Source: Meridianimarinicoccus zhengii
GTDB lineage: Bacteria > Pseudomonadota > Alphaproteobacteria > Rhodobacterales > Rhodobacteraceae
DNA length: 44,088 bases
Assembly: GCF_003254465.1 (NCBI RefSeq)
Contig: NZ_QDFI01000034.1
Span: 1-44,088 of the forward strand
Reading direction: 5' to 3'
A program made the position numbers and the translations under genes. Below, in pieces: positions 8,835 through 25,437 of this stretch; within the stretch, counting starts at the first letter, position 1; each line of letters starts with the position of its first letter. Under the pieces are notes generated by a model. The model saw nothing but the letters and a program-made list of their open reading frames with translations, searched no databases and was not told where the DNA came from.

Positions 8835-10049
8835 TCAGGCCACGGCGCGCGACAGGGCGCACTGGCTCCAGAGGGAGTTCAGCGCGGCAACGAGATGGTC
8901 GATATCGGCATCCGTGTGCAGCGGGCCGGGGGTGAAGCGCAGACGCTCCGTCCCCTTGGGCACGGTGGGGTAGTTGATCGGCTGCACGTAGATCCCGAAA
9001 TCCTGCATCAGGATGTCGGCCAGCATCCGGCACTTGACCGGGTCCTTGATCATCACGGGTATGATGTGGCTCGGGTTGTCCATGTGCGGAATGCCCGCGG
9101 CATCGAGCTTGGCGCGCAGTTGCGCGACTTGCCGCTGCTGGCGGGCGCGTTCCATCTGGCTTGCCTTGAGGTGCTGGATCGACGCGCGCGCGCCCGCGGC
9201 CACGGCGGGCGGAAGGGCGGTGGTAAAGATGAAGCCCGACGCGAAGGAGCGGATGAAGTCGCACAGCGCCGCAGAGCCGGTCACGTAGCCGCCCATCACG
9301 CCGAACGCCTTGCCCAGCGTGCCCTCGATCAGGGTGATGCGGTCGGCCAGCCCTTCGCGTTCCGAAATGCCGCCGCCGCGCGGACCGTAGAGGCCAACCG
9401 CGTGCACCTCGTCGAGATATGTCATCGCGCCGTGCTTTTCCGCGACCTCGACGATTTCCTGCATCGGGCAGATGTCGCCGTCCATGGAATAGACCGACTC
9501 GAAGGCCACGATCGGGGTCGATCCCTCGGGCAGGGCCGCGAGCTTGCGGTCCAGATCCTCGGGGTCGTTGTGGTTCCAGATGCGCTTGTCGGCGCGGGAA
9601 TGGCGGATGCCCTCGATCATGGAGGCGTGGTTGAGCGCGTCGGACAGGATCACCGCGTTCGGCAGGCGCGATCCCAGCGTGGACAGTGCTGCCCAGTTCG
9701 ACACGTAGCCGGACGTGAACAGCAGGGCCGCATCCTTGCCGTGCAGGTCCGCGAGTTCGGCTTCCAGCAGGCAGTGTTCATGGGTGGTGCCGGAAATGTT
9801 GCGCGTGCCGCCCGCGCCCGCGCCGCAGGTGTCGATGGCGTGCTTCATCGCCTCGCGCACGGCGGGGTGCTGGCCCATGCCGAGATAGTCGTTGGAACAC
9901 CAGACCGTCACCTCGTCCGGGCTGGCATCGTCGTGGCAGGCGGCACGGGGAAAGTCGCCGCAGCGCCGTTCCAGTTCCGCGAAGACGCGATAATTGCCGT
10001 CATCCCGAAGGGCGTCGAGCTGTTCGGTGAAAAGGGCATCATAGTCCAT
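8835..10049 (-). CDS. hemA: 5-aminolevulinate synthase
   Basis: Condenses glycine with succinyl-CoA to 5-aminolevulinate, the committed step of tetrapyrrole synthesis in alphaproteobacteria (Shemin route). The 404 residues match the family. A PLP-dependent fold is evident from [22 protein letters not shown] and the cofactor lysine in GTLGKAFG (about residue 247). It is the last gene of the bch-puh run and its ATG overlaps the 3' end of puhE, so precursor supply is tied to bacteriochlorophyll gene expression. A second ALAS gene may exist elsewhere, as in other members of the group. Confidence 0.97.
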   Translation of the reverse strand: MDYDALFTEQLDALRDDGNYRVFAELERRCGDFPRAACHDDASPDEVTVWCSNDYLGMGQHPAVREAMKHAIDTCGAGAGGTRNISGTTHEHCLLEAELADLHGKDAALLFTSGYVSNWAALSTLGSRLPNAVILSDALNHASMIEGIRHSRADKRIWNHNDPEDLDRKLAALPEGSTPIVAFESVYSMDGDICPMQEIVEVAEKHGAMTYLDEVHAVGLYGPRGGGISEREGLADRITLIEGTLGKAFGVMGGYVTGSAALCDFIRSFASGFIFTTALPPAVAAGARASIQHLKASQMERARQQRQVAQLRAKLDAAGIPHMDNPSHIIPVMIKDPVKCRMLADILMQDFGIYVQPINYPTVPKGTERLRFTPGPLHTDADIDHLVAALNSLWSQCALSRAVA

Positions 10050-10854
10050 GGGCGTCCTCCGGCCTCAGTTCTTTCTTGTTGGTTTCGGGCGCGGGCAGCA
10101 TCCAGCGCCAGAGTTTCTCATCCGGCAGCGGCAGCACCATCAGCCAGTGTTCGAGGGCGGCAAGCCCCGTCAGCGCCGCGAGCAGCGCGAATGTCACGGT
10201 TTCGGCCGGTGTGGTCGCCGTGGCGAGCCGTTCCAGCCAGCAGCCCGCGGCAAAGGTCAGGGCCGAGACCGAAACCGGGAAGACCCAGTTCATCCGCGCG
10301 ATGCGGAAATGGCTCGGCAGATGCGCGAGCGCCGTGGGCAGGAAATCCACGTTGATGCGCGGCACGCCCAGAAACAGGTTCAGTTTCGCCGAGACGCGCG
10401 CGAAGAACAGCACGACGAAGGTCCATAGCCCGGCTATGTTGTCGGCGTCCCAGCCCGCGACGGCCAGCAGCACCATGGCGGTGACCAGCAGCACCTCGTG
10501 ATGGGCGATGGTGCCCCAGGCGCGCAGGAAGCGTTCCCAGCCCGGCGTGTCCTTGGGGCAGGGATAGCGGTTGGGGCCGGTGATCTGACCCGTGAGGAAA
10601 GCCAGCTCGATCCAGCCCCAGATCGCCAGTGCCGAAAGGAACCCCCAGTACACCCCCGCGACCGAACCGTCGGCCAGCGTCACGGTATAGCCCCAGATGC
10701 CGAGGCCCAGCATCGGCAGCCCCCCCAGCGCGCAGGCGAAGCTTGCGCGCGCGCTGTGGCGGTCGGACCACTTGACCGCCGCCAGGATCGCCCCGGTGGA
10801 GAACCACCAGACGAACAGGGCGACAAGCGCCGCGATCCAGGGGTTGGCGAGCAT
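10039..10854 (-). CDS. puhE: Photosynthetic complex assembly protein PuhE
   Basis: A 271-residue integral membrane protein with about seven or eight hydrophobic helices, beginning [21 protein letters not shown]. It matches the PuhE family found after acsF in the puh operons of purple bacteria. In Rhodobacter, puhE affects bacteriochlorophyll production and reaction-centre assembly. The start ATG overlaps the acsF stop by one base (TGATG) and its 3' end overlaps the hemA start by 11 bases. A much longer open frame upstream is an artefact of high GC. Confidence 0.9.
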   Translation of the reverse strand: MLANPWIAALVALFVWWFSTGAILAAVKWSDRHSARASFACALGGLPMLGLGIWGYTVTLADGSVAGVYWGFLSALAIWGWIELAFLTGQITGPNRYPCPKDTPGWERFLRAWGTIAHHEVLLVTAMVLLAVAGWDADNIAGLWTFVVLFFARVSAKLNLFLGVPRINVDFLPTALAHLPSHFRIARMNWVFPVSVSALTFAAGCWLERLATATTPAETVTFALLAALTGLAALEHWLMVLPLPDEKLWRWMLPAPETNKKELRPEDAHGL

Positions 10855-12005
10855 CAGTACGCGGGCTCCAGCCGCACGGAGGCGGGCGGCGAGTTGGGTT
10901 TGGACGGGATCGTGTAGAGCGACGCGAAGGCCAGCGCCGCACGGGCAGAGCCCCAGGTCTTGGCCAGCCAGCCCGAAACCCCGCCGCGCGCCTTGGCCGC
11001 TGCGATGTCCGCGTTCACGGTCTTGAGCGTCTCGAGGTTCCGTTTCCAGCGCGGATGGTCGATATCCACCGTCAGCGGGAAGATCTGCTTGGTCAGTTCG
11101 GACGTCTTGGTGAAGACCTCGTGCCCGTACCAGTCCGGATCGACGCCAAGGGCGGCGTGGAAGGCCGGGCGCTGGTGGTCGCGGATATGCATCGTGGCAT
11201 AGACCGCCGTGAGGAAGAACTTGATCCACAGCTTGTTGCCGCCGGAAGTCAGCTTGGGGTCGGTTTTCATCAGCAGCGCGAAGGCTTCGCCATGGCTGAA
11301 CTCGTCGTTGCACCACTCCTGGAACCACTTGAAGATCGGGTGGAACCGGTGTTCCGGGTGCTTTTCGAGATGCCGGTAGATCGTGATGTACCGGGCATAG
11401 CCGATCTTTTCCGACAGGTAAGTCGCGTAGTAGATGAACTTCGGCCGGAAATAGGTGTATTTCTTCTTCTGCGTCAGGAAACCAAGGTTCACCGCCACGC
11501 CCGCTTCACGCAGCGCGTCGTTGATGAAGCCCGCGTGCCGGGCCTCGTCGCGGGCCATCAGCTGGAAGAGCTGCGTGATGTCCTTGTTGGACCCGCGGCG
11601 CTTCATTTCCTTGTAGAGTACGCAGCCCGAGAACTCGGCGGTGCAGGACGAAACGAGGAAGTCGATGAATTCCTTCTTCAGCACCGGGTCCATGTTGTCC
11701 CAGTCGACCGTGTCCCAATCCGCGTTCTTCTTGAAATGGCCCTTGTTGGGGTCGGCCACCATCTGCGCGATCAGCTTGTCCCAGTCCTCGCGCACCGGGG
11801 TCACGTCGATCGCGTCAAGCTCGTCGAAATCGGTGGTGTAGAAGCGCGGGGTCAGCAGCGTGTTCTGCATCGCCAGATCGGTCGCGGCCTTGCTGTCGAA
11901 CTCGGCCTGCTTTTCCTGGATCGCGATGCTTTCCTCGGCGGTGGTGGCGTCGGCGGTGTGGGTCGCGCCTTCGGGGCGGGCGCCGACGGATGCTTGCATG
12001 TTCAT
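10854..12005 (-). CDS. acsF: Mg-protoporphyrin IX monomethyl ester oxidative cyclase, aerobic
   Basis: Forms the isocyclic E ring of bacteriochlorophyll using molecular oxygen. The 383 residues carry the di-iron carboxylate motifs of the family: EFSGCVLYKEM, then DEARHAGF, and a second pair around WCNDEFSHGEAF. The start MNMQAS overlaps the upstream bciE stop (ATGA at 12002-12005); an ATG two codons later is an alternative. It is the only cyclase in the window; the oxygen-independent bchE is absent from its Rhodobacter position. Pigment synthesis from this cluster would therefore need oxygen. Confidence 0.97.
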   Translation of the reverse strand: MNMQASVGARPEGATHTADATTAEESIAIQEKQAEFDSKAATDLAMQNTLLTPRFYTTDFDELDAIDVTPVREDWDKLIAQMVADPNKGHFKKNADWDTVDWDNMDPVLKKEFIDFLVSSCTAEFSGCVLYKEMKRRGSNKDITQLFQLMARDEARHAGFINDALREAGVAVNLGFLTQKKKYTYFRPKFIYYATYLSEKIGYARYITIYRHLEKHPEHRFHPIFKWFQEWCNDEFSHGEAFALLMKTDPKLTSGGNKLWIKFFLTAVYATMHIRDHQRPAFHAALGVDPDWYGHEVFTKTSELTKQIFPLTVDIDHPRWKRNLETLKTVNADIAAAKARGGVSGWLAKTWGSARAALAFASLYTIPSKPNSPPASVRLEPAY

Positions 12006-12298
12006 AGCGTCACCTCGTCGCTGAAGGAGAACTCGCACAGCTCCATCACCTCGAGATCACCGGTCATCCGGGTCCAGAAGCGTTCCAGCTTGCTCGCGCG
12101 GACGATCGTCGCGTCGCGCTGTTCGATCACGATCTCGCCGAAGGGCGCCATGATCTCGGGTCCGTGCACTTTCACCTCGTCTCCGGGGTAGATCACCGCC
12201 CCGTTGTCGAAACGCACATGCGCGTGCAGGCTTTCGAACTTGTGGCTGATCTCGACCGTGCAGGGTGCGCGTTCAACCTCTCGTGTCAGTAGTCCCAT
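12002..12298 (-). CDS. bciE: Aerobic cyclase accessory subunit BciE-like
   Basis: A 98-residue soluble protein with a beta-rich middle (ESLHAHVRFDNG, YPGDEVKVHGPEI, GEIVIEQRDATIV) and no membrane segment or signal. Its position directly upstream of acsF, its size, and its four-base overlap with acsF match the small protein shown in Rhodobacter sphaeroides to be needed by the alphaproteobacterial AcsF cyclase (BciE). The call rests mainly on context, size and remembered family features. If it is not BciE, it is still a conserved acsF-linked protein. Confidence 0.78.
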   Translation of the reverse strand: MGLLTREVERAPCTVEISHKFESLHAHVRFDNGAVIYPGDEVKVHGPEIMAPFGEIVIEQRDATIVRASKLERFWTRMTGDLEVMELCEFSFSDEVTL

Positions 12299-12322
12299 GG
12301 GGTTCCCTCCCTAGGCGTGGCG

Positions 12323-12787
12323 TCAGTCCAGAAGCGTTGCGAAGGCTCTGGTGTTGTCCGCGCCGAACCCCATCAGGTCGGCGCTCCAGTTGGTGGACGG
12401 GTCGAGCAGGGCGACGCGTCCGTTGGTGCCGCGGGTCAGGATGACGGGGCCATCGGCGGCGACCCCGTGCTTGGCGCGCTCACGTTGCAGCACGCGCCAG
12501 ACACCCGAGATGAACCCGCCCCGTTCGGGGGCGAGATCGGCGAGGATCGTGCCGTCTTCGGCGCGGACGGTCGCGGAGCCGTCCATCGATCCGTCAAGAT
12601 AGATGACCCGCTGTTGCGCCACCGGCACCACCGGGGGCGTCGCGACCCTCGGCCGGTCCAGCACCGTGTGCGCGGTCACGAGCACGAGGCAGGTCAGCAC
12701 CATCCCGAACATGATCTTGACGAGGAAGGTGGGCACCTTCGAGTCGTCCATGATCGTGCGTTCCTGGTTCTGCGGGGAAAAGGCCAT
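12323..12787 (-). CDS. puhC: Photosynthetic complex assembly protein PuhC
   Basis: A 154-residue protein with one N-terminal membrane helix (FLVKIMFGMVLTCLVLVTAHTVL, residues about 21-43) and a periplasmic domain with RVIYLDGSMDGSATV and GFISGVWRVLQRER. PuhC is needed for proper reaction-centre and LH1 assembly in Rhodobacter. The start is set at MAFSPQ because GGAGAGACC stands just upstream; an ATG 36 bases downstream is possible. It follows puhB by 13 bases. Confidence 0.9.
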   Translation of the reverse strand: MAFSPQNQERTIMDDSKVPTFLVKIMFGMVLTCLVLVTAHTVLDRPRVATPPVVPVAQQRVIYLDGSMDGSATVRAEDGTILADLAPERGGFISGVWRVLQRERAKHGVAADGPVILTRGTNGRVALLDPSTNWSADLMGFGADNTRAFATLLD

Positions 12788-12800
12788 TGTCGGTCTCTCC

Positions 12801-13439
12801 TTACTCGGCCGCGACGGCGGCGCTGCCGGGGGCGGGGTGGCGCGTGACCGTGGGGGTCGCCAGTTGCGCCTCCGCGGCTTCGGCGAGGATACGGGCCACG
12901 CCGTCGGCATCGGCGATGCAGCGCAGGGCGGGTTCGGGGCGGCTGAAATGCCACGGGCGCACATGGGGCCAGCACATGATGAAGCCCACGGGCATCCGGT
13001 CAGTGGTGCGTAGCGCGATGGTGCCGGTGCCGTTGCGGCGCCGGTCCATGTCGATGCTTTCGATCCGCGAATAGGGGATGTTGAGCGTCACGGTCAGCGC
13101 GGCGCCGATGCGCATGGCGACCCGGCGGTTGGTGATCGTGTAGACGGTGGTGCGCGCCTGCACCCAGCCGACCATGGCCAGAAGCGCGCAGACGATCGCA
13201 CCGAGGATGAGAAAGGGCAGGGCGGCCGCAACCGCCTTGTCCAGGGGCATCAGGTCCACCACCGCGATGAACCGCCAAAGGGCCAGCACGACGAAATAGG
13301 CCGCCACCCAGCCGAGGTTCAGGGAATCCCGGATCAGCGCCCAGGCGTCGGGACGGCCCTGCCACAGCAGGTGTTCGCCCTCGGGCGGGAGTTCGGGCAG
13401 GCCCTTCACGGGCTCGAAGGCGAAATCGTCATGGGGCAT
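12801..13439 (-). CDS. puhB: Photosynthetic complex assembly protein PuhB
   Basis: A 212-residue membrane protein. After a soluble N-terminus (LPPEGEHLLWQGRPDAW) come about three membrane helices (roughly residues 43-62, 70-92 and nearby), then a cytoplasmic bacterial PH-like domain (TTVYTITNRRVAMRIGAALTV, RIESIDMDRRRNGTG). PuhB acts in assembly of the reaction-centre/LH1 complex in Rhodobacter. It sits between puhA and puhC, the canonical order. Confidence 0.93.
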   Translation of the reverse strand: MPHDDFAFEPVKGLPELPPEGEHLLWQGRPDAWALIRDSLNLGWVAAYFVVLALWRFIAVVDLMPLDKAVAAALPFLILGAIVCALLAMVGWVQARTTVYTITNRRVAMRIGAALTVTLNIPYSRIESIDMDRRRNGTGTIALRTTDRMPVGFIMCWPHVRPWHFSRPEPALRCIADADGVARILAEAAEAQLATPTVTRHPAPGSAAVAAE

Positions 13440-13456
13440 CGCGGTGGGTTCCTGGA

Positions 13457-14227
13457 TCAGAGTTGCGGTTCAAGCCGCGCGGCCGAAGCGTAGAGCTTTC
13501 CGCCACCATAGTAGGCCGAGATTTTCTCTTCTTCGAGCATCGTGACCTGACGTGGTGACGCAGTCTCGGGCACGGCGGCGAAGTGGTGGCCGAAGATGGC
13601 GTGGATGCGCACGCGGCCGCCGGTGATCTTGGCGAAGGTCATGGGCACCAGCCGCTTGCCGTTGCCATGATCCGCGTCCAGTTCGATCTCGAGATAGCGG
13701 ACCAGCTGCTCGGGTTCGTCCACCCACATGTCGCTGATCTTGCCGACGATCACGCCGTCGCCCGCTTCGACCTTCATGCCGCGGGGATCGCGCCCGGCGG
13801 ACACCATGAAATGCTCCGACGCGGCCATGGGGATGATCTTGGGGTGGCCGTGGCCGTCCAGTTCCGGCACATCGCGGCGCGCGCACCAGCTTGCGGGGCC
13901 GACGCCATCGGCCAGCGGATCGCCCGTGGGTTCGAACGGGAAGCCGTCCGAGTTGTGGGTTCGCTTGAGTGCCAGATCCTTGTTGCGCGGGTCGGTCTGG
14001 CCGTTGGGATAGCTGACCTCGCCACGGCCATGGGCCAGCTTGAAGGTCTTGGGTTCCGGCATCGGCAGGCCGAGGCTGGAATTGGGCTTCCCGTCGTCGT
14101 TTTCCAGCGGGAAGCCTTCGCGCATGTTCTCGCGCTGGATGTAGATCACGAGCCCCACGAAGAAGGCCGTGAACAGCCACAGCGCGACGCTGGCGAGGTC
14201 GAGATTGCCGGTGATGTAGTAGTCCAT
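13457..14227 (-). CDS. puhA: Photosynthetic reaction centre H subunit
   Basis: The H subunit caps the cytoplasmic face of the type II reaction centre and shapes proton delivery to quinone QB. The 256-residue product has a single N-terminal membrane helix (LASVALWLFTAFFVGLVIYI), the family hallmark YIQRENMREGFPLE, and a cytoplasmic PRC-barrel domain (EAGDGVIVGKISDMWVD). Downstream are GKRLVPMTFAKI and VTMLEEEKISAYYGGG near the C-terminus. The partner L and M subunit genes (puf) are not in this window. Confidence 0.97.
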   Translation of the reverse strand: MDYYITGNLDLASVALWLFTAFFVGLVIYIQRENMREGFPLENDDGKPNSSLGLPMPEPKTFKLAHGRGEVSYPNGQTDPRNKDLALKRTHNSDGFPFEPTGDPLADGVGPASWCARRDVPELDGHGHPKIIPMAASEHFMVSAGRDPRGMKVEAGDGVIVGKISDMWVDEPEQLVRYLEIELDADHGNGKRLVPMTFAKITGGRVRIHAIFGHHFAAVPETASPRQVTMLEEEKISAYYGGGKLYASAARLEPQL

Positions 14228-14270
14228 GGTCTAGGTCCTTCCGGATGGTGTCGTGTTGTTCGGGGCGGGG

Positions 14271-15698
14271 TCAGGTCGGGAAATCCGCCAGACCGATGCG
14301 GGCGGGTGTCGGGTCGGTGGCCGCGGCGTGGCGCACCAGCGGCCCGAGAATGACGAGCGTGACGAAGAGAAGGCCGATCTCGATATGGTAGACGACCGAG
14401 TAGCCGGTGCTGGCGGTCTGGAGCGCCACGCCAAGATCGCCGGACAGCGCCATGCCGTTCACCCAGTCGCGCACCCCGCCGCCGATGGCGATGGCCAGCC
14501 CCGCGGCGGTGGCCTGCGCGGCCCCCCATGCGCCAAGCGCGAGGCCGCGGCCCGCGCGGCCGGTTTCCGGCATGGTCATGGCCGTGGTCAGTGTCGAGAC
14601 GGCGAAATAGCCCGCGCCGAAGCCGATCAGCCCGGCACCGGCGAAGAACATCGTGGTGGAGCCGAGCGGGCCGGCGAAGATCACCGCGCTGAACGCGACG
14701 ATCCCGACAAGGATACCGCTGCCCGCCATGCGATACGGATTGGCCCGTGCCGCGAGCCGCCGGGCCGCGAGCGCGAAGCCCAGAAGCGCGCCACCCGCCC
14801 AGACTGTCGTCAGCAGCGTCGTGGCCGACACGGACAGGCCCAGAACCTCGCCGCCGTAAGGTTCCAGCAGCACGTCCTGCATGTTGAACGCCATGGTGCC
14901 CACGAAGACGACCGCGAGCAGCCGTCCGGCGGTGCCGCCGCGCATGTAATCGGCCCATGCGTCGCGGAAGAGCGGCCGCGGCGCCTCGCGCTCGGCCTTG
15001 GACATCGGGCGCACCCGTTCCTGCCGCCAGAAGGCGATCAGGCTCAGGATGATGCCCGTCGCCGCAGCGCCCTGCACCACGCGCACGAGCCGGATCTGGC
15101 CGAAATCCTTCAACAGCCAGCCGATCACCACGGCCGACACCGCCATGCCCAGCAGGAACATGACATAGAGCAGCGCCACGACGCGCGGCCGGGTTTCGTC
15201 CGTCGCGCGGTCGGCGGCGAGCGCCAGACCGGCGGTCTGGGTCATGTGCAGGCCAAGGCCGGTCATCAGGAAGGCAAGCGCCGCTAGAACCTCGCCCGCC
15301 CAAGCCGGGCCGAGCGTCTGGTCGCCCGACAGCACGATCAGCGCGAAGGGCATGACGGCAAGCCCGCCCATCTGCCACAGCGAGCCGAACCACAGATAAG
15401 GGATGCGCTTCCACCCGATGGCCGACCGATACGTGTCGGACCGGAACCCCAGAAGCGCGCGGAAGGGTGCGACCAGCACCGGCAGCGCGATCATCACCGC
15501 CACGATCATCGCGGGCACCGACAACTCCACGATCATCACGCGGTTGAGCGTGCCCAGAAGCATCACCGACGCCATGCCCACCGACACCTGGAAGAGCGAC
15601 AGCCGCAGAAGCTGGCCCAGCGGCAGGTCGTCGCTCGCCGCGTCCGAGAACGGCAGGAAGCGCGACAGGCGCGGACGTGTGGGCGCGGCGGTGGTCAT
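14271..15698 (-). CDS. lhaA: Light-harvesting 1 assembly protein LhaA (PucC/BCD family transporter-like)
   Basis: A 475-residue protein with about 12 membrane helices, of the PucC/BCH2/LhaA branch of the major facilitator superfamily. LGTLNRVMIVELSVPAM and FRALLGFRSDTYRSAIGWKRIPY are family marks. LhaA helps assemble the LH1 antenna, perhaps by delivering pigment. The ATG overlaps the bchM stop (ATGA), and the gene lies directly upstream of puhA, the canonical position. A related protein is encoded by bch2 at 27877-29178. Confidence 0.93.
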   Translation of the reverse strand: MTTAAPTRPRLSRFLPFSDAASDDLPLGQLLRLSLFQVSVGMASVMLLGTLNRVMIVELSVPAMIVAVMIALPVLVAPFRALLGFRSDTYRSAIGWKRIPYLWFGSLWQMGGLAVMPFALIVLSGDQTLGPAWAGEVLAALAFLMTGLGLHMTQTAGLALAADRATDETRPRVVALLYVMFLLGMAVSAVVIGWLLKDFGQIRLVRVVQGAAATGIILSLIAFWRQERVRPMSKAEREAPRPLFRDAWADYMRGGTAGRLLAVVFVGTMAFNMQDVLLEPYGGEVLGLSVSATTLLTTVWAGGALLGFALAARRLAARANPYRMAGSGILVGIVAFSAVIFAGPLGSTTMFFAGAGLIGFGAGYFAVSTLTTAMTMPETGRAGRGLALGAWGAAQATAAGLAIAIGGGVRDWVNGMALSGDLGVALQTASTGYSVVYHIEIGLLFVTLVILGPLVRHAAATDPTPARIGLADFPT

Positions 15699-16368
15699 GG
15701 CCGGATCTCCAGCGCGTGGCTGAAATAGAACCCTTTGTGGACGCGCCCGAGGTCGCGGACTGCTGTCGCCTGCCTGCCCAGCGTGGCGGCCAGCCGTTCG
15801 GGGCAGTGGGGGACCATCACGGGCGCGCGGTCGGCGCGGGGAAACAGCTTGCCCGCCCGCCACATCGCCATCAGCAGGGCGGTGCGGGGCGCGACGGTGA
15901 ACGCGACCGAGCTTGCCACCCGCGGAGTCAGTCCCGCCATCGCCGCGGCGATATCCGCGTCAGTGTAATAGATCAGGCTGTCCATCGCCACGACATTGTC
16001 GAAGCGTCCCAGCGTGGGATCGAGCATGTCGCCCGCCGCGAAGGTCACGCGCCCCGCCAGCGCCCCGGGCAGCCGGTCGCGCGCGATGTCGATCAGCGCG
16101 GGCGAGATATCAACGGCCACCACGTTCGCCCCGCGCGCGGCCAGCTCGGCGGTCATCTGCCCCGCACCGCAGCCCGCATCCAGCACGCGCGCCCCGGTCA
16201 GGTCGTCCGGCAATGACGCCAGCAGCATCGCCCGCATCCGGTCGCGCCCGGCACGCACCGTCGCCCGGATGCGCGATACCGGCGCGTCCGAGGTCAGCCG
16301 CGCCCAGACATCCGTGGCGGTGCGGTCGAAATAATCCTCGACCCGCAGGCGTGTGGCGTCATAGCTCA

Positions 16369-16369
<1 letters not shown>
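15695..16369 (-). CDS. bchM: Mg-protoporphyrin IX O-methyltransferase
   Basis: Transfers a methyl group from S-adenosylmethionine to Mg-protoporphyrin IX, giving the substrate of the AcsF cyclase. The 224 residues contain the SAM-binding motif VLDAGCGAGQMTAELA and the ensuing VVAVDISPALI. Family features later include YYTDADIAAAM and GFYFSHALEI near the C-terminus. The ATG overlaps the bchL stop by one base (TGATG); an in-frame TTG just before it is not needed. It overlaps lhaA by four bases downstream. Confidence 0.96.
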
Positions 16370-24387
<8,018 letters not shown>

Positions 24388-24406
24388 TGGAGCCGGCTCG
24401 GGAATG

Positions 24407-24424
24407 TGTCAACTATAACTTACA
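24407..24424. promoter_or_regulatory. PpsR box in front of bchF
   Basis: An exact TGT-N12-ACA palindrome, the consensus of the PpsR/CrtJ aerobic repressor. On the bchF strand the box contains TATAGT (5 of 6 to a -10 element) about 25-30 bases before the start codon, so bound PpsR would cover the core promoter. A perfect 10-base palindrome TGTCCGGACA at 24429-24438 lies beside it. Confidence 0.8.
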
Positions 24425-24535
24425 GCTTTGTCCGGACATCGTCGGTTCGCCAGACGTCACGCATCGCGGCGGATTTCTTTTAAAGTGCTGCTACTAAATG
24501 ACAAATATTTCGACACCGCGTTTCGGCCCGCGAAA

Positions 24536-24574
24536 TGTCCATTGTCTTTGACATTCTGTCCCCTTTGGAGGACA
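24536..24574. promoter_or_regulatory. Tandem PpsR boxes and probable ppaA-ppsR promoter
   Basis: Two exact TGT-N12-ACA boxes, 24536-24553 and 24557-24574, start 21 bases apart, two helical turns. A perfect -35 hexamer TTGACA (24548-24553) ends the first box; at 17 bases spacing the weak -10 (GACACT) falls at the end of the second. PpsR binding would therefore block this promoter. With the box at 24407 this gives a near pair plus a distal site, suited to co-operative binding or looping. Confidence 0.78.
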
Positions 24575-24637
24575 CTTTCTTCAGCCGGTTTGCGCGCTTG
24601 CCAGATCGTGCGCGACCCACCCGCAAGGAGGCATCGG

Positions 24638-25429
24638 ATGCCGCCGGACAGCATGATCGAGCGCCCTGACACCCGTTTGTCCGATCCGACGCCTGTCCTG
24701 GTCCAGGAGGTTCTGCGCAAGCTTCGCGACAAGGAACGCGCGGCGCCCGCGCGCAGCGTGGCGCGCACATGCCCGCGGATCGTGACGGAATTCTTCGATG
24801 CGGCGCTCGCCCATGACTTCGATACGGCCCACGTGCTGCGTGGGATGCTCGATGCCGGTGTGCACGCCGATGACATCGCCGATGCCTATGTCCCAGCGGT
24901 GGCGCGCCGCCTGGGCTGCGACTGGGTCGATGACCGGCTCAGCTTCGCGCGCGTGACCGTCGCTGCCGGACGGTTGCAATCGCTGCTGGGGCGGCTGGCG
25001 CATCCCAACGACTCCATTCGGTCGGCCCATCCCGGGGCGCCCAACGTCCTTCTGGTGAGCTTCGAGGGCGATCAGCACACGCTGGGCTGGAAGCTCGTGT
25101 CGGTGCAATTGCGCCGCCGCGGGGCCGCGGCCCATGCCGTGCTCGATATCGCGCCGGACGCCGTGGCCGATATCACCGAGCAGGTGGGCTTCGATCTTGT
25201 CCTCGTGTCGGCATCGCGGCCGCAGGTTCTGGACCAGGTGGCGCGGATGGTCCATGCGCTGCGCGCCCGCATGATCGATGTGCCGCCCGTCGTACTGGGC
25301 GGAATCGTCGTGGACTTGCTTGACCCTGACGCGGCCCGGCCCGATATAGCAGCGGTAACCAACTGTCTTGACAGGGCTTTGTCTTGCAGAAAGCGAAAAT
25401 CGGCTCCCAGCCTTTCGGCTCGGGCGTGA
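24638..25429 (+). CDS. ppaA: PpaA/AerR, cobalamin-binding antirepressor of PpsR
   Basis: Regulator that binds cobalamin and opposes PpsR/CrtJ, linking photosynthesis gene expression to light and B12. The 263 residues comprise an N-terminal helical part and a C-terminal B12-binding domain beginning VLLVSFEGDQHTLG. The histidine at position 147 matches the B12-ligand histidine of the family (H145 in Rhodobacter capsulatus AerR). The start is fixed by AAGGAGG seven bases upstream. It is followed after eight bases by ppsR, the usual pair, and is preceded by PpsR boxes, so it is probably repressed by its own partner. Confidence 0.93.
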   Translation: MPPDSMIERPDTRLSDPTPVLVQEVLRKLRDKERAAPARSVARTCPRIVTEFFDAALAHDFDTAHVLRGMLDAGVHADDIADAYVPAVARRLGCDWVDDRLSFARVTVAAGRLQSLLGRLAHPNDSIRSAHPGAPNVLLVSFEGDQHTLGWKLVSVQLRRRGAAAHAVLDIAPDAVADITEQVGFDLVLVSASRPQVLDQVARMVHALRARMIDVPPVVLGGIVVDLLDPDAARPDIAAVTNCLDRALSCRKRKSAPSLSARA

Positions 25430-25437
25430 CGCGCCCC

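Noticed and set aside
24388-24637. FnrL-type site (TTGAT-N4-ATCAA) in the bchF-ppaA gap
   Set aside because: I searched the gap by eye for this dyad and found only PpsR-type palindromes.
25384-25437. TTG-initiated extension of ppsR
   Set aside because: It would overlap the end of ppaA, lacks a ribosome site, and adds residues not expected at the PpsR N-terminus; ATG at 25438 was preferred, although the true start remains open.
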